A DNA stretch of 64,000 nt. Source: Nesterenkonia sp. (GTDB lineage Bacteria > Actinomycetota > Actinomycetes > Actinomycetales > Micrococcaceae). Shown in pieces: positions 25,657-34,708 of the stretch (within the stretch, counting starts at the first letter, position 1; each line of letters begins with the position of its first letter). The stretch spans positions 1 to 64,000 of the forward strand of contig NZ_JAJUJJ010000013.1 of assembly GCF_029265375.1 (NCBI RefSeq), in the 5' to 3' direction. The position numbers and the translations under genes were made by a program. The notes below the pieces were generated by a model. The model saw only the letters and a list, made by a program, of their open reading frames with translations. It made no database searches and had not been told where the DNA came from.

Positions 25657-26738
25657 CAGTTCGGTCCTATCTCGCTGGGGCCGGTGCCCTTGGGCGCTCC
25701 AGCGGCCGCTCCGCCGCCGGAGGCCGGAGCGGAGGCGGTGGCCTGCGGGGCTTCGGAATCTGTGCGACGGCGGGTCCGCAGCCTGGGGTCTGCCAGGTCC
25801 TGCAGGCTCTCTCCCACCAGGGTCACGCCCAGCACCATCAGCACGATCGCGGCCCCGGGGAACAGGGAGGTCCACCAGATGCCGGTGGAGACGTCGCTGA
25901 CGGAGCGGTTGAGGTCGTAGCCCCACTCAGCTGCGGCCGACGGTTCGATGCCGAAGCCGAGGAAGCCCAGGGCGGCCAGGGTGAGGATGGCCTCTGCGGC
26001 ATTGAGAGTCACCAGCAGCGGCAGGCTCCGGGTGGCGTTGCGCAGCACGTGCCGAGCCATAATGCGCACGGTGGGTGTGCCGATCACGCGGGCGGCCTCC
26101 ACATAGGCCTCGGTCTTGATCCGCAGGGTCTCAGCCCGGATCACCCGGAAGTATTGGGGCACGAAGACCACGGTGATGGCCACTGAGGTCGCCAGGATTC
26201 CGCCCCAGAGGCTGGAGCTTCCCCCGGAGATGACAATGGCGGTGACGATGGCCAGCAGCAGCGTGGGGAAGGCGTAGATGGCGTCGGCGATCACCACCAG
26301 CACTCGGTCGATCCAGCCTCCGTAGTAGCCGGAGAGCAGACCCAGAGCCACCCCGATGAACAGGGAGAATGCCACCGCCACCACAATGACCAGAAGGGCG
26401 GTCTGGGTGCCGTAGATGGTGCGGGTGAACACGTCATAGCCGCCGGCGGTGGTGCCCAGCCAGTGCTCGGCGGAGGGGGCCTGCCGAGCACCGAAGAGAT
26501 CCGTCTCCCCACGCAGCTGGGACGGCCCGTAGGGGGTGATCAGCGGGGCGAGCAATGCTGCGGCCACCATCAGGCCGACGATCACCAGTCCGGTGATCAG
26601 CATGCCGCGCTGGACTCCTACGGACTGGCGCAGCTGGCGGATCACCGGCAGCCGGCGCCAGGAGTATCGGGCGGACGCGGTGCCGGGCACCTCAGACGGG
26701 GTGTGTGAGGGCTTCTCCGAGGGCGTCGTCGTGCTCAT
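25656..26738 (-). CDS. ABC importer permease (DppC-like)
   Basis: The 360-aa permease has a cytoplasmic N-terminal helix, about six membrane segments and the EAA-type loop (EAARVIGTPTVRIMARHVLRNA) that contacts the ATPase, as in DppC/OppC. The C-terminal tail is Ala/Gly-rich. ATG 26738 is chosen because it lies 2 bp after the stop of the DppB-like gene and starts MSTTTPSEKP; a longer in-frame reading would overlap that gene extensively. Confidence 0.92.
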   Translation of the reverse strand: MSTTTPSEKPSHTPSEVPGTASARYSWRRLPVIRQLRQSVGVQRGMLITGLVIVGLMVAAALLAPLITPYGPSQLRGETDLFGARQAPSAEHWLGTTAGGYDVFTRTIYGTQTALLVIVVAVAFSLFIGVALGLLSGYYGGWIDRVLVVIADAIYAFPTLLLAIVTAIVISGGSSSLWGGILATSVAITVVFVPQYFRVIRAETLRIKTEAYVEAARVIGTPTVRIMARHVLRNATRSLPLLVTLNAAEAILTLAALGFLGFGIEPSAAAEWGYDLNRSVSDVSTGIWWTSLFPGAAIVLMVLGVTLVGESLQDLADPRLRTRRRTDSEAPQATASAPASGGGAAAGAPKGTGPSEIGPN

Positions 26739-26740
26739 TG

Positions 26741-27817
26741 CTAATACCTCACGCGGGGGTCGATCAGGGCCACGATGATGTCCACCAGGAAGTTGGTCAC
26801 TGCCACGATGACCGCCAGCAGCGCAACGATGCCCTGGACGGCGATGAAATCGCGGGCTGAAAGGTAGTGGGTCAGCTGGAAGCCCAGCCCGCGCCATTCG
26901 AAGGTGGTCTCGGTGAGCACCGCCCCGCCCAGCAGCATCGCGGTCTGCATACCGATCACGGTGACGATCGGGATCAGTGCTGGCCGGTAGGCGTGCTTGC
27001 GCACCAGCCGGTATTCGCTCACGCCCCGTGACCGGGCGGTGTCGATGTAGTCCATGGCCAGGGTGCCGATCATATTGGTGCGCACCAGGCGCAGGAACAC
27101 CCCTGCGGTGAGCAGGCCCAGCGCGGTGGCGGGCAGCACCGCGTGCTGGAGCACATCGGCCACGTCACTCAGATCACCGACGCGGATCGCGTCGATGAGA
27201 TAGATCCCGGTGGGGTCCTCCATCCGGGAGAGTTCGATCCGGGTGCGTGAAGAGGCCCGGCCTGAGGTGGGCAGGATGCCCAGCCAGACGGAGAAGACCA
27301 GCTTCAGCAGCAGGCCCAGGAAGAACACCGGTGTGGCGTAGGCCAGGATGGCGAAGAGCCGCAGGCCTGCGTCGGGCCATCTGTCCCGTTTGGCTGCGGC
27401 GATCATGCCCAGGGGGATGCCGATCAGGAAGGCCACGATCAGCCCGTAGAAGACCAGCTCCACAGTGGCGCTGCCGTAGGTGACCAGCACTTCGGTGACC
27501 GGCCGGTTGTCTGACAGCGTGGTGCCGAAGTCCCCGCGCAGGATCTGGCCGAGGTATTCGAAGTACTGGACCACAAGGGGCCGGTTGTACCCGGCGGCTT
27601 CGCGCATCTGGTCCAGCTGGGCCGCGGAGAGCCGGCCGCCCTGGGCCGCGGTGATCGGGTCCCCGATGATCCGCATGAAGACGAACACCATGGTGACCAG
27701 GATGAACACCGTGGGGATGATCAGCAGGAAGCGGACAATGATGTAGCGCACCAGCGGACTGGCGATCAGTTGACCGCCAGTCCGCTTGGTCGGCGCTGCA
27801 GGAGGTGCTGCGCTCAC
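26741..27817 (-). CDS. ABC importer permease (DppB-like)
   Basis: The 358-aa protein has the classical DppB/OppB N-terminus (YIIVRFLLIIPTVFILVTMVFVFMRIIGDP), six membrane segments and the EAA-like loop DTARSRGVSEYRLVRKHAYRPALIP. A roughly 30-residue polar stretch (GRASSRTRIELSRMEDPTGIYL) lies in the extracellular loop region. It begins 9 bp after the binding-protein gene and is translated as part of the same operon. Confidence 0.92.
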   Translation of the reverse strand: MSAAPPAAPTKRTGGQLIASPLVRYIIVRFLLIIPTVFILVTMVFVFMRIIGDPITAAQGGRLSAAQLDQMREAAGYNRPLVVQYFEYLGQILRGDFGTTLSDNRPVTEVLVTYGSATVELVFYGLIVAFLIGIPLGMIAAAKRDRWPDAGLRLFAILAYATPVFFLGLLLKLVFSVWLGILPTSGRASSRTRIELSRMEDPTGIYLIDAIRVGDLSDVADVLQHAVLPATALGLLTAGVFLRLVRTNMIGTLAMDYIDTARSRGVSEYRLVRKHAYRPALIPIVTVIGMQTAMLLGGAVLTETTFEWRGLGFQLTHYLSARDFIAVQGIVALLAVIVAVTNFLVDIIVALIDPRVRY

Positions 27818-27826
27818 TCGTCCGGG

Positions 27827-29467
27827 TCACTCCGCGGTGATGGAGCCGAACCGGAGCTTGAAGGAGGCATCCAGCACCACACCGTCGATGTAGTCGGCGG
27901 TCACCGCGATCTGCGATCCCTGCTGCATGGGCAGGGTGGGCAGATGCTCGCCCACCATGTACTGCAGCTCCTCGATCTTGGCCTCCCGCTCCTCGGGATC
28001 CTCCTCGGTGACCTGCTCGATGAGGGCCTCATCGACCTCCTCATCGGAGAAGTGGTTGGCCAAGAAGTTCTCCGAGTGGAAGAACGGGGAGAGGTAGTTG
28101 TCCGCATCCGGGTAGTCGGGGAACCAGCCCAGCTGGTGCACCGGGTAGATGTCCTGGGTGCGCTCCTCGGTGAACTGGGTCCATTCGGTGGACTGGATGG
28201 TCACGTCGAACAGGCCGGTGTCGTTGAGCTGGTCGCGGATCATGGCGTACTCATCGGCTGAGGCCTCACCGTAGCGGTCGGTGCCGTATTCGATGTGCAG
28301 CTCCACAGGGGTCTCCACTCCGGCCTCCTCCAGCCGGTCTGCGGCGCGGTCGGGGTCGGGACCGCCGTTGCCGTCGCCGTAGAGCTCCATCAGCGCCTGG
28401 TTGGCTCCGGGGAGTCCCTCCGGCACGAAGGAGTACAGCGGGGTGTAGGTGTCCAGGAACGCCTGTTCGGAGATCTCCTCGCGATCCAGGATGTCGGCCA
28501 CGGCCTGGCGGATGGCCAGCGCCGCCTCTGGGTCAGCCTCCTCGGTTTCGGAGCCGTACGGCATGATGGCGAGGTTGAAGACCAGGTAGCGGATCTCGCC
28601 GCCGGGTCCTTCGACGATGTTCAGACCCTCCGCGTCACGCAGGTCGTCGATATCGGTGGCCAGCAGGGTGCGGTAGGCGATGTCCACATCGCCCTGCTCC
28701 ACGGCCATCCGCAGGTTGGAGGACTCGGAGAAGTACTCAATGGTGATGGAGTCGTTCTCCGGCGCGCCCAGCAGGCCGTCGTAGGCCTCATTGGGTGAGA
28801 GCGTCACGATGTCGTTGAAGCTGTAGTCGTCGATCACGTAAGGGCCGGCGAAGGCCTGCTCGGCCACGATGTCGTCGTCGGGCAGCAGCTCGTCGGCGGG
28901 GAAGACCTCCTCGTCCACGATGGGGGCGACTGGGCTGGAGAGCACCTGGGGGAAGGTCTGATCAGGTTCGGCCAGGTGGAAGACCACAGTCTGCTCGTCC
29001 GGGGTCTCCACGGACTCCAGGTTGCCCAGCAGGTAGGCTGGCCCGTTCTCGTGCATGATCTCGGTCTGCCGGTCGAAGCTGAACTTCACGTCCGAAGAGG
29101 TCAGCTCGTTGCCGTTGGCGAACGTCAGACCCTCCTTGAGGGTGACGGTGAACTCGGTCTCTCCGGTGAACTCAGCGGTCTCGGCGATGTCCGGCTCCAC
29201 CTCGGACTCCCCGGGCCGGCTGTTCAGCAGGAACGGGTAGACCTGGTTCATGATCAGAAAGCTGGCGTTGTCATAGGACCCGGCAGGGTCGATGGCCACT
29301 TTGACGTCGGTGGTGCCGATCAGAATGTCACCGCCGCCGCCACCTTCTGCCCCGCCGTTGCCGCCGTCATCTCCGTTGCCGCCGCCGCAGGCGGAGAGCA
29401 GCAGTGCTGCGGCCAGTGCTGTGCCGGCTAGGGCGCGACTGCGCCGGTGAGTGGTGGTGTGCCTCAT
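27827..29467 (-). CDS. Family 5 extracellular solute-binding lipoprotein (DppA/OppA type)
   Basis: A signal peptide with lipobox LLLSAC (lipidated Cys27), a Gly/Asn/Asp linker, then a family-5 binding domain (FLIMNQVYPFL, FTVTLKEGLTFANGNELTSSDVKFSFDR, VFHLAEPDQTFPQVL). It captures the substrate outside the membrane for the downstream permeases. ATG 29467 is preferred over ATG 29485 because GAGAAAGG stands at proper distance only from the former. A 16-bp palindrome lies 30 bp upstream. The protein is highly acidic. Confidence 0.93.
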   Translation of the reverse strand: MRHTTTHRRSRALAGTALAAALLLSACGGGNGDDGGNGGAEGGGGGDILIGTTDVKVAIDPAGSYDNASFLIMNQVYPFLLNSRPGESEVEPDIAETAEFTGETEFTVTLKEGLTFANGNELTSSDVKFSFDRQTEIMHENGPAYLLGNLESVETPDEQTVVFHLAEPDQTFPQVLSSPVAPIVDEEVFPADELLPDDDIVAEQAFAGPYVIDDYSFNDIVTLSPNEAYDGLLGAPENDSITIEYFSESSNLRMAVEQGDVDIAYRTLLATDIDDLRDAEGLNIVEGPGGEIRYLVFNLAIMPYGSETEEADPEAALAIRQAVADILDREEISEQAFLDTYTPLYSFVPEGLPGANQALMELYGDGNGGPDPDRAADRLEEAGVETPVELHIEYGTDRYGEASADEYAMIRDQLNDTGLFDVTIQSTEWTQFTEERTQDIYPVHQLGWFPDYPDADNYLSPFFHSENFLANHFSDEEVDEALIEQVTEEDPEEREAKIEELQYMVGEHLPTLPMQQGSQIAVTADYIDGVVLDASFKLRFGSITAE

Positions 29468-29496
29468 CAATGGGGCCTTTCTCATCAGGTGTGAGT

Positions 29497-29512
29497 GCCG
29501 TCATATGACGGC
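29497..29512. promoter_or_regulatory. Palindrome GCCGTCATATGACGGC upstream of the ABC importer operon
   Basis: A perfect 16-bp palindrome, 30 bp upstream of the binding-protein start and in the divergent intergenic region shared with the MFS gene. A partial copy (GCGTCATAT) recurs at 29571-29579, overlapping the -10 of the leader ORF. Likely an operator; the regulator is unknown. Confidence 0.5.
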
Positions 29513-29588
29513 GTGTGTCCCATTGTTACCACAGTTTCACGGGGCAATTATCTGCGGCGTGCGCTCGCAGGCGTCATATTGTGTCTGC

Positions 29589-29672
29589 ATGGATTCCTCG
29601 GCAGCTGCGGGCGTCTCGGAATTCGGACGTGCGGGAATGAGCGGCCGACGGCGGCGGTTTGGGCAGGGGTGA
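29589..29672 (+). CDS. Putative 27-aa leader peptide upstream of the MFS exporter
   Basis: ATG 29589 follows a TATTGT -10 box (29577-29582) by 6 nt, the leaderless arrangement seen elsewhere here. The ORF (MDSSAAAGVSEFGRAG then an arginine run RRRR) ends in TGA at 29670-29672, overlapping by GTGA an in-frame alternative GTG start (29669) of the MFS gene. A translated leader could set exporter expression by coupling or attenuation. No homologue is recognised; the ORF may be chance. Confidence 0.4.
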   Translation: MDSSAAAGVSEFGRAGMSGRRRRFGQG

Positions 29673-29746
29673 GCAGCACGACGACGCCCGGGAACGACCC
29701 GTCTGCCACTGGCCCGGTCCCGGTGGTGGAGCCTGGAGGGCCGAGG

Positions 29747-30919
29747 ATGACGCGCACCCAGCTCGCCCTGGCGATTCTTGCGCTGTCCATCGGCGGGTTC
29801 GCCATCGGTGTCACCGAGTTCGCGATCATGGGCCTGCAGCGGGAGGCCGTGGCGGATCTGGAGGTCTCCATCGCTCAGGGCGGCCACCTGGTGGCCGCCT
29901 ATGCCATCGGGGTGGTGGTCGGGGCTCCGGTGCTCTCGCTGCTGGGCGCCAAGCGGGAGCGGAAGTCCTATGCTGTGGCGCTGCTGGTGCTGTTCATCGC
30001 GGCCCATATCTTCAGCTTCTTCGCTCCCAGCTATGAGGCGATGCTGGTCGGCCGGTTCGCCTCCGGGCTGCCGCACGGAGCATACTTCGCCACCGCCGCA
30101 CTGATGGCGGCCCAGATGGCCGGCCCGGCTAAGCGGGCGCGGGCCATCTCGGTGGTGCTGGGCGGAATCTCGGTTGCCAATGTGGCTGGGGTTCCTGCGG
30201 TGACCTGGGTGGGCCAGATGTTCGGCTGGCGGTGGATGTATATGGTGGTGGCTCTGCTGGCGCTGATCACCATCGCCGCGGTGGCCGCCTGGGCTCCGCG
30301 GCAGAGGACCCCGGCCGGCGCCTCGATGCGCGCCGAACTGGCCGGACTGGCCAATCAGAGGCTGTGGGTCGGCATTGTGCTGGCGGTGATCGGTTTCTCC
30401 GGGATGTTCGCTCTCTACGCGTATATCGCCCACGTCAGCGCGGAGGTCACCGGCTTTCCGGATGCGGTGCTGCCCTGGGTGGTGCTGCTGTTCGGATTCG
30501 GCGGGGTGATCGGCAATTTTGTGGGCGGCTATTTCACCGACAAGTCGGTGCTGGGCACGGTGCTGGTGGCGATGACGCTGGTGGCCGTGCTGCTGACCTG
30601 CTTCGCCGCCACGGCGCATATGCCGGTGCCCATGCTGATCTTCCTGTTCCTGGTGGGCCTTGCCGCCAGCGCTTTGGGCCCTTCGATGCAGACTCACCTG
30701 ATCGATACGGCTCCGAAGGCTCCGCAGCTGGCGGCCAGCTTCCACCATTCGGCGTTCAACGCTGCCAATGCGTTGGGCGCGGTGGTCGGCGGAGCAGTGA
30801 TCGACGCCGGGTTCGGGCTGCGGGCCCCCAGTTTCGCGGGGGCGGCCGCAGCTGGTGTCGGCGCGCTGCTGTGCCTGTATTCGATATGGCTGACCCGTCG
30901 GGCGGGTCAGAAGGTCTGA
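29747..30919 (+). CDS. MFS drug/metabolite exporter (AraJ/Cmx-like, DHA1 type)
   Basis: The 390-aa protein has 12 predicted membrane helices. The N-terminus (LALAILALSIGGFAIGVTEFAIMGL) and the motif-C-like region resemble the AraJ/YdhP and chloramphenicol-exporter (Cmx/Cmr) group of proton-driven efflux pumps. The substrate is not predictable. ATG 29747 has GGAGGG 6 nt upstream; GTG 29669, overlapping the stop of a small upstream ORF, is an in-frame alternative adding a 26-residue polar N-terminus. The gene abuts the convergent adnB stop with no gap. Confidence 0.9.
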   Translation: MTRTQLALAILALSIGGFAIGVTEFAIMGLQREAVADLEVSIAQGGHLVAAYAIGVVVGAPVLSLLGAKRERKSYAVALLVLFIAAHIFSFFAPSYEAMLVGRFASGLPHGAYFATAALMAAQMAGPAKRARAISVVLGGISVANVAGVPAVTWVGQMFGWRWMYMVVALLALITIAAVAAWAPRQRTPAGASMRAELAGLANQRLWVGIVLAVIGFSGMFALYAYIAHVSAEVTGFPDAVLPWVVLLFGFGGVIGNFVGGYFTDKSVLGTVLVAMTLVAVLLTCFAATAHMPVPMLIFLFLVGLAASALGPSMQTHLIDTAPKAPQLAASFHHSAFNAANALGAVVGGAVIDAGFGLRAPSFAGAAAAGVGALLCLYSIWLTRRAGQKV

Positions 30920-33900
30920 CTACGACGACGCCGGCCCAGCGTGGGCTGCCGGCTTCTCACCTCGGATGCGGGCGGCCAGTGCCGCTGCGTCGTCGAGCTG
31001 CTCGGGCGAGTGGGTGACCCCTTGGTCCAGGTAGAGGAAGTGGCAGGTGATGCTGTCTTCGCAGACGCCGTAGAGGCGGCTGAAGGCAACGCGGTAGACG
31101 GCCAGCTGCAGCTCCTTGTCCCGCATGTCCTCACCGGTGGGCACGGCGCCGGTCTTCCAGTCGACCAGTTCGAAGGTGCAGCGGCTCATCAGCTCGTCGC
31201 GGGCGGCCTTCGGCCGGCTCATCCATCGGTGGTAGGTCTCGTTGCTCAGCGGCTCTCCGTCTGCGTCCTTGGCGAAGACTGCGTCGATGCGTCCGCGCAG
31301 GGTGACCCCGGCCAGGGTGGTCTCCAGCGGAATCTCAACGGCGAAGGCCGGCCACTGGGCCCACCGGCTGGACCGGTAGGTCTCCCGCACGGTTTCGAGG
31401 TCCAGGTCGCCGGCCTCATCCTCGGCGATCCGGGCGGCGAAGAGCTCGTCGATCTCCGGCAGCGAGCCTTGGACCTCCAGGACCTGCTCGATGATGTTGT
31501 GGATGGCTGTGCCGCGGCGGGCCGCCGAGGAGGGCCGCTGCGGGATGGGCCGGCGTGCCTGCTGCAGCACCTGCTCACGACTCTGCGCCAGGGCCACCAC
31601 GGAGGAGGCGGCCAGCTGTCCGGGCAGCTCGGGCTCGCTGTGCAGGGTGCTGCGCGCTGCCGCCCTGCGGGTGACCAGCCGGGCCTCTTCGAGCCGCTGG
31701 TTGCTCTCCGCGGCGGTGAGATCCACTCCGTGGTCAAGGTGCTGGGCCACCAGCGCGGCGGCCGCCTCCAGAGCAGGCCGGCGGGAGGCGCGCACAGGCT
31801 CGGGCGCGGGGGGCGGCTCCGGGTCGGTGAAGGTGTCGATGGAGGTATGGTCCTCCAGGTCGGCCTTCTGCAGAACCTTGTAGGTGATCTCACGAGCGGC
31901 CAGCGGATCGTAGGGCCAGGCGGAGATCAGCGTGTAGTCGCTGCGCGGGTTCTGCTCATCGTCGTCGTACTCGTGCCAGGCCAGCTCCTCGAAGCCCTCG
32001 GGGTGGGGGCTGGACTGGGCGAGCTGGCGGATCTCCTTGAGGAAGACCGAAGCGTCTTGCCCGCCGCTGGCCCCGTAGAAGCAGGCCCCGGTGACCAGCA
32101 GCCGAGTCTTGGCTCGGGTGAACGCCACATAGGCCAGTCGGCGCTCCTCCTCCTCGGCGAATTCTATGCAGTCCTCCTTATAGATCGTGCCCTCATAGTC
32201 CTTCGGGGAGGTCGTCGCGCCGGCGGAGCGGGCCCAGATCTGCGCCCGTCGCTTGGGCGAATCGTCGTCGTACTGGGGGGTCCACTGGGGCAGGGATGCG
32301 CAGTCGCCGCGCAGCGGCCAGGGCAGGTCGCCGTCGTTCTTCGTCCACCGGGAGACCATGCGGGAGGATTTGGGGAACTTGCCGGTCCGCAGCCCGGCGA
32401 CGGCGACTACGTCCCATTCCAGCCCTTTGGAGGCGTGGACGGTCAGCAGCTGGACTGCTCCGGGGGTGGGGTCGGCAGGGGCCTGCTCAAGGCCGCGCTC
32501 CTGGTCCTCGGCGGCTTTCAGCCAGTCGAGGAACGCGGTGATGTCCTGGCTGGATGAGCTGGTGGCGAAGGCGTGGGCGTATTCGATCAGGGCGTCGATC
32601 TGCCGGGTGGGCTGGGTGCTGGCCTCCCAGGGTCGGGCGGCGATCTCAGTGCCCAGTCCGGTCTCCTGGGTGATCCGGTGGATCAGTGAGCCCAGGTCCA
32701 GGTGCAGCAGTGTGCGCAGGGTGCGGAGGTGGTCGCGGGCCTGCCCGAGCCGACGGGCGCCCTCGGGGCTGAATCCGTACCGGTCCTCCTCCGCGGCCTC
32801 CGGGTCGACGTGAAAGTTCTCCAGGGCTTCGACGAGGGAGGCCATCTCGTCGAGCTCCGGTTCGAGGGATTCCACCTCGTCCTCGTCGGTGTCTCTGCCG
32901 GTGCCTGCCGTGCGGCTGCCTGCGAGTCCGGCTGCGCTGCGGCCGAGCTGGTAGAGGTCTTTGGGGCCGATCCGGTACCGGGCGCCGGCCAGGATGCGCA
33001 GCAGCTCATCGGAGCGTTTGGGGTCGGCGAGCACGCGAAGGTAGGAGATGACTTCGACGACCTCCGGGGTGTGCAGCAGTCCGGAGGTGCTGGCCAGCTC
33101 ATAGGGAACGGAGGCGTGGCGCAGCCCCTCTGCGATGGCGGCGAGCTGGCCGTGGGTGGTGGCCAGTACAGCGCACTTCGGGGGCTCTGCGTACTGGCCC
33201 GAGCTGAGCTGGTGCTTCATCTCGGCCACGATGGCCTCGGTCTCCTCGGCCTCGGTGGTGAAGAATCCGTAGGCTACGGAGCCGTCGGCGATCTTCTCCG
33301 GTGGGACGATCCGCTGCTGCTCAGGCACCGGGTCCGCGGCGGGATCCTCCACCGGGCGGCCTGTTTCAGTGAGCAGCCCGCCGTCTGTGGTCATCCGGTC
33401 TGCGGTGATGAGGGTGTGCAGCTTGCTCCGCAGGTGGGCAGTGGGGGCGTGCCAGTATTTGCCGGTGTCCCGGGTGAAGGGGTCCACCAGGGTGTTGGCG
33501 ACGTCCAGGATGCGCCGGCCGTTGCGCCAGGCGATGGTCAGCTGCTTCAGCCCCGGGGTCCCGTGGCCTCGGCTCCGGGCCGCCTGCTCCGGGGTGAGGG
33601 CGAATTTCTGGGGGAATTGGAAGAGCTGGCCGGCGGAGGCTCCCCGGAATCCGTAGATGGACTGGTTGGGGTCGCCGACGGCGGTGACGGCGTGGCCGGT
33701 GCCCGTCCCGTAGAGGTGGGCGAAGAGCTCCAGCTGGGCGTGGGAGGTGTCTTGGAATTCGTCGAGCAGCACGATCTTGTACTTCTGCCGCTCGCGGATG
33801 CGAACCTGTTCGACCTCGGAGGCCAGCTGGGCCGCGTAGCGCAGCAGGTCGCCGTAGTCCATGAGCCCCTGCTCGGTCTTGACGTCCTGGTACGCCTGGG

Positions 33901-34708
33901 TGAGCTTGGCGGTCTCGCGGCGCAGCCGCAGCATTCGCAGCAGGCCTGTGGCTTCCTTATTGGGCAGCGGCCCGAAGGATTCGGCCTGGTCGATCTGCCC
34001 GTCCAGCCAGGCGATGACGCTCTGCGGGGTCTGCAGATGCTCGGCCATGTCCTGGGAGAGCTTGAGCACCTGCTCGGCCAGGGTGGAGGTGTTGGCCTCG
34101 GCCTCGATGAGCGCCTCGCCGTCGGGATAGCTCTCGATCAGGGGGATGATCAGCTGCCAGGCGGCTGCCCCTCCGACCAGTTCGGCCTCCGGCTCGATGC
34201 CGATGTGCATCCCGTACTCGCTGACCAGGGAGTGCGCATAGGAGTGGTAGGTGGAGATGGTCGGCTCCAGCAGGCTGGTCAGGTAGTTCTGCAGCTGCGC
34301 GGCGGTTTCGGTGACGACGGCGTCGTCCTCGGTGCTGTCAGTGGGCAGGGCGGCGGCGAGTTCGGGGGGAATGATGTCCTCGGCGCGGATCAGCTGCTTC
34401 TGGACCAGGAGGGTGAGTTTTCCGGTGACGCGTTCGGCGAGTTCGCCTGCGGCCTTGCGGGTGAAGGTGACCCCGAGGATCTCGTGGGGTTTGACCAGCC
34501 CGTTGGCGACCAGATAGACGACCCGGTCGGCCATCGTCTTGGTCTTGCCTGAGCCGGCGCCGGCGGTGACCAGCATCGGCTCCAGCGGCGCTTCGATCAC
34601 GGCGCGCTGCTGGGGGGTGGGTGCGAACTTCTCCTCCAGCAGGGCGGAGAGCTCATCGGCGGTGTAGCGGGGCGCTGTGTGGTGGGGCACTGCGTGGTGG
34701 GAGCTCAT
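30920..34708 (-). CDS. adnB: AdnB-type ATP-dependent helicase-nuclease subunit
   Basis: AdnAB is the actinobacterial counterpart of RecBCD/AddAB for resecting double-strand breaks; each subunit carries an SF1 motor and a RecB-type nuclease. Here Walker A is TAGAGSGKT near residue 50, motif II is LLDEFQDTSHAQ, motif V/VI regions are VQLLTVHASKGLEW and YVAFTRAKTRLLV, and the nuclease motif near the C-terminus is FELVDWKTG, preceded by GRIDAVF. At 1262 aa it is longer than mycobacterial AdnB (about 1100). ATG 34708 overlaps the adnA stop by ATGA. A/B assignment follows the mycobacterial gene order. Confidence 0.9.
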   Translation of the reverse strand: MSSHHAVPHHTAPRYTADELSALLEEKFAPTPQQRAVIEAPLEPMLVTAGAGSGKTKTMADRVVYLVANGLVKPHEILGVTFTRKAAGELAERVTGKLTLLVQKQLIRAEDIIPPELAAALPTDSTEDDAVVTETAAQLQNYLTSLLEPTISTYHSYAHSLVSEYGMHIGIEPEAELVGGAAAWQLIIPLIESYPDGEALIEAEANTSTLAEQVLKLSQDMAEHLQTPQSVIAWLDGQIDQAESFGPLPNKEATGLLRMLRLRRETAKLTQAYQDVKTEQGLMDYGDLLRYAAQLASEVEQVRIRERQKYKIVLLDEFQDTSHAQLELFAHLYGTGTGHAVTAVGDPNQSIYGFRGASAGQLFQFPQKFALTPEQAARSRGHGTPGLKQLTIAWRNGRRILDVANTLVDPFTRDTGKYWHAPTAHLRSKLHTLITADRMTTDGGLLTETGRPVEDPAADPVPEQQRIVPPEKIADGSVAYGFFTTEAEETEAIVAEMKHQLSSGQYAEPPKCAVLATTHGQLAAIAEGLRHASVPYELASTSGLLHTPEVVEVISYLRVLADPKRSDELLRILAGARYRIGPKDLYQLGRSAAGLAGSRTAGTGRDTDEDEVESLEPELDEMASLVEALENFHVDPEAAEEDRYGFSPEGARRLGQARDHLRTLRTLLHLDLGSLIHRITQETGLGTEIAARPWEASTQPTRQIDALIEYAHAFATSSSSQDITAFLDWLKAAEDQERGLEQAPADPTPGAVQLLTVHASKGLEWDVVAVAGLRTGKFPKSSRMVSRWTKNDGDLPWPLRGDCASLPQWTPQYDDDSPKRRAQIWARSAGATTSPKDYEGTIYKEDCIEFAEEEERRLAYVAFTRAKTRLLVTGACFYGASGGQDASVFLKEIRQLAQSSPHPEGFEELAWHEYDDDEQNPRSDYTLISAWPYDPLAAREITYKVLQKADLEDHTSIDTFTDPEPPPAPEPVRASRRPALEAAAALVAQHLDHGVDLTAAESNQRLEEARLVTRRAAARSTLHSEPELPGQLAASSVVALAQSREQVLQQARRPIPQRPSSAARRGTAIHNIIEQVLEVQGSLPEIDELFAARIAEDEAGDLDLETVRETYRSSRWAQWPAFAVEIPLETTLAGVTLRGRIDAVFAKDADGEPLSNETYHRWMSRPKAARDELMSRCTFELVDWKTGAVPTGEDMRDKELQLAVYRVAFSRLYGVCEDSITCHFLYLDQGVTHSPEQLDDAAALAARIRGEKPAAHAGPASS

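Noticed and set aside
32702-34552. Long plus-strand frame inside adnB
   Set aside because: Antisense to the helicase domain; no start signal or family match.
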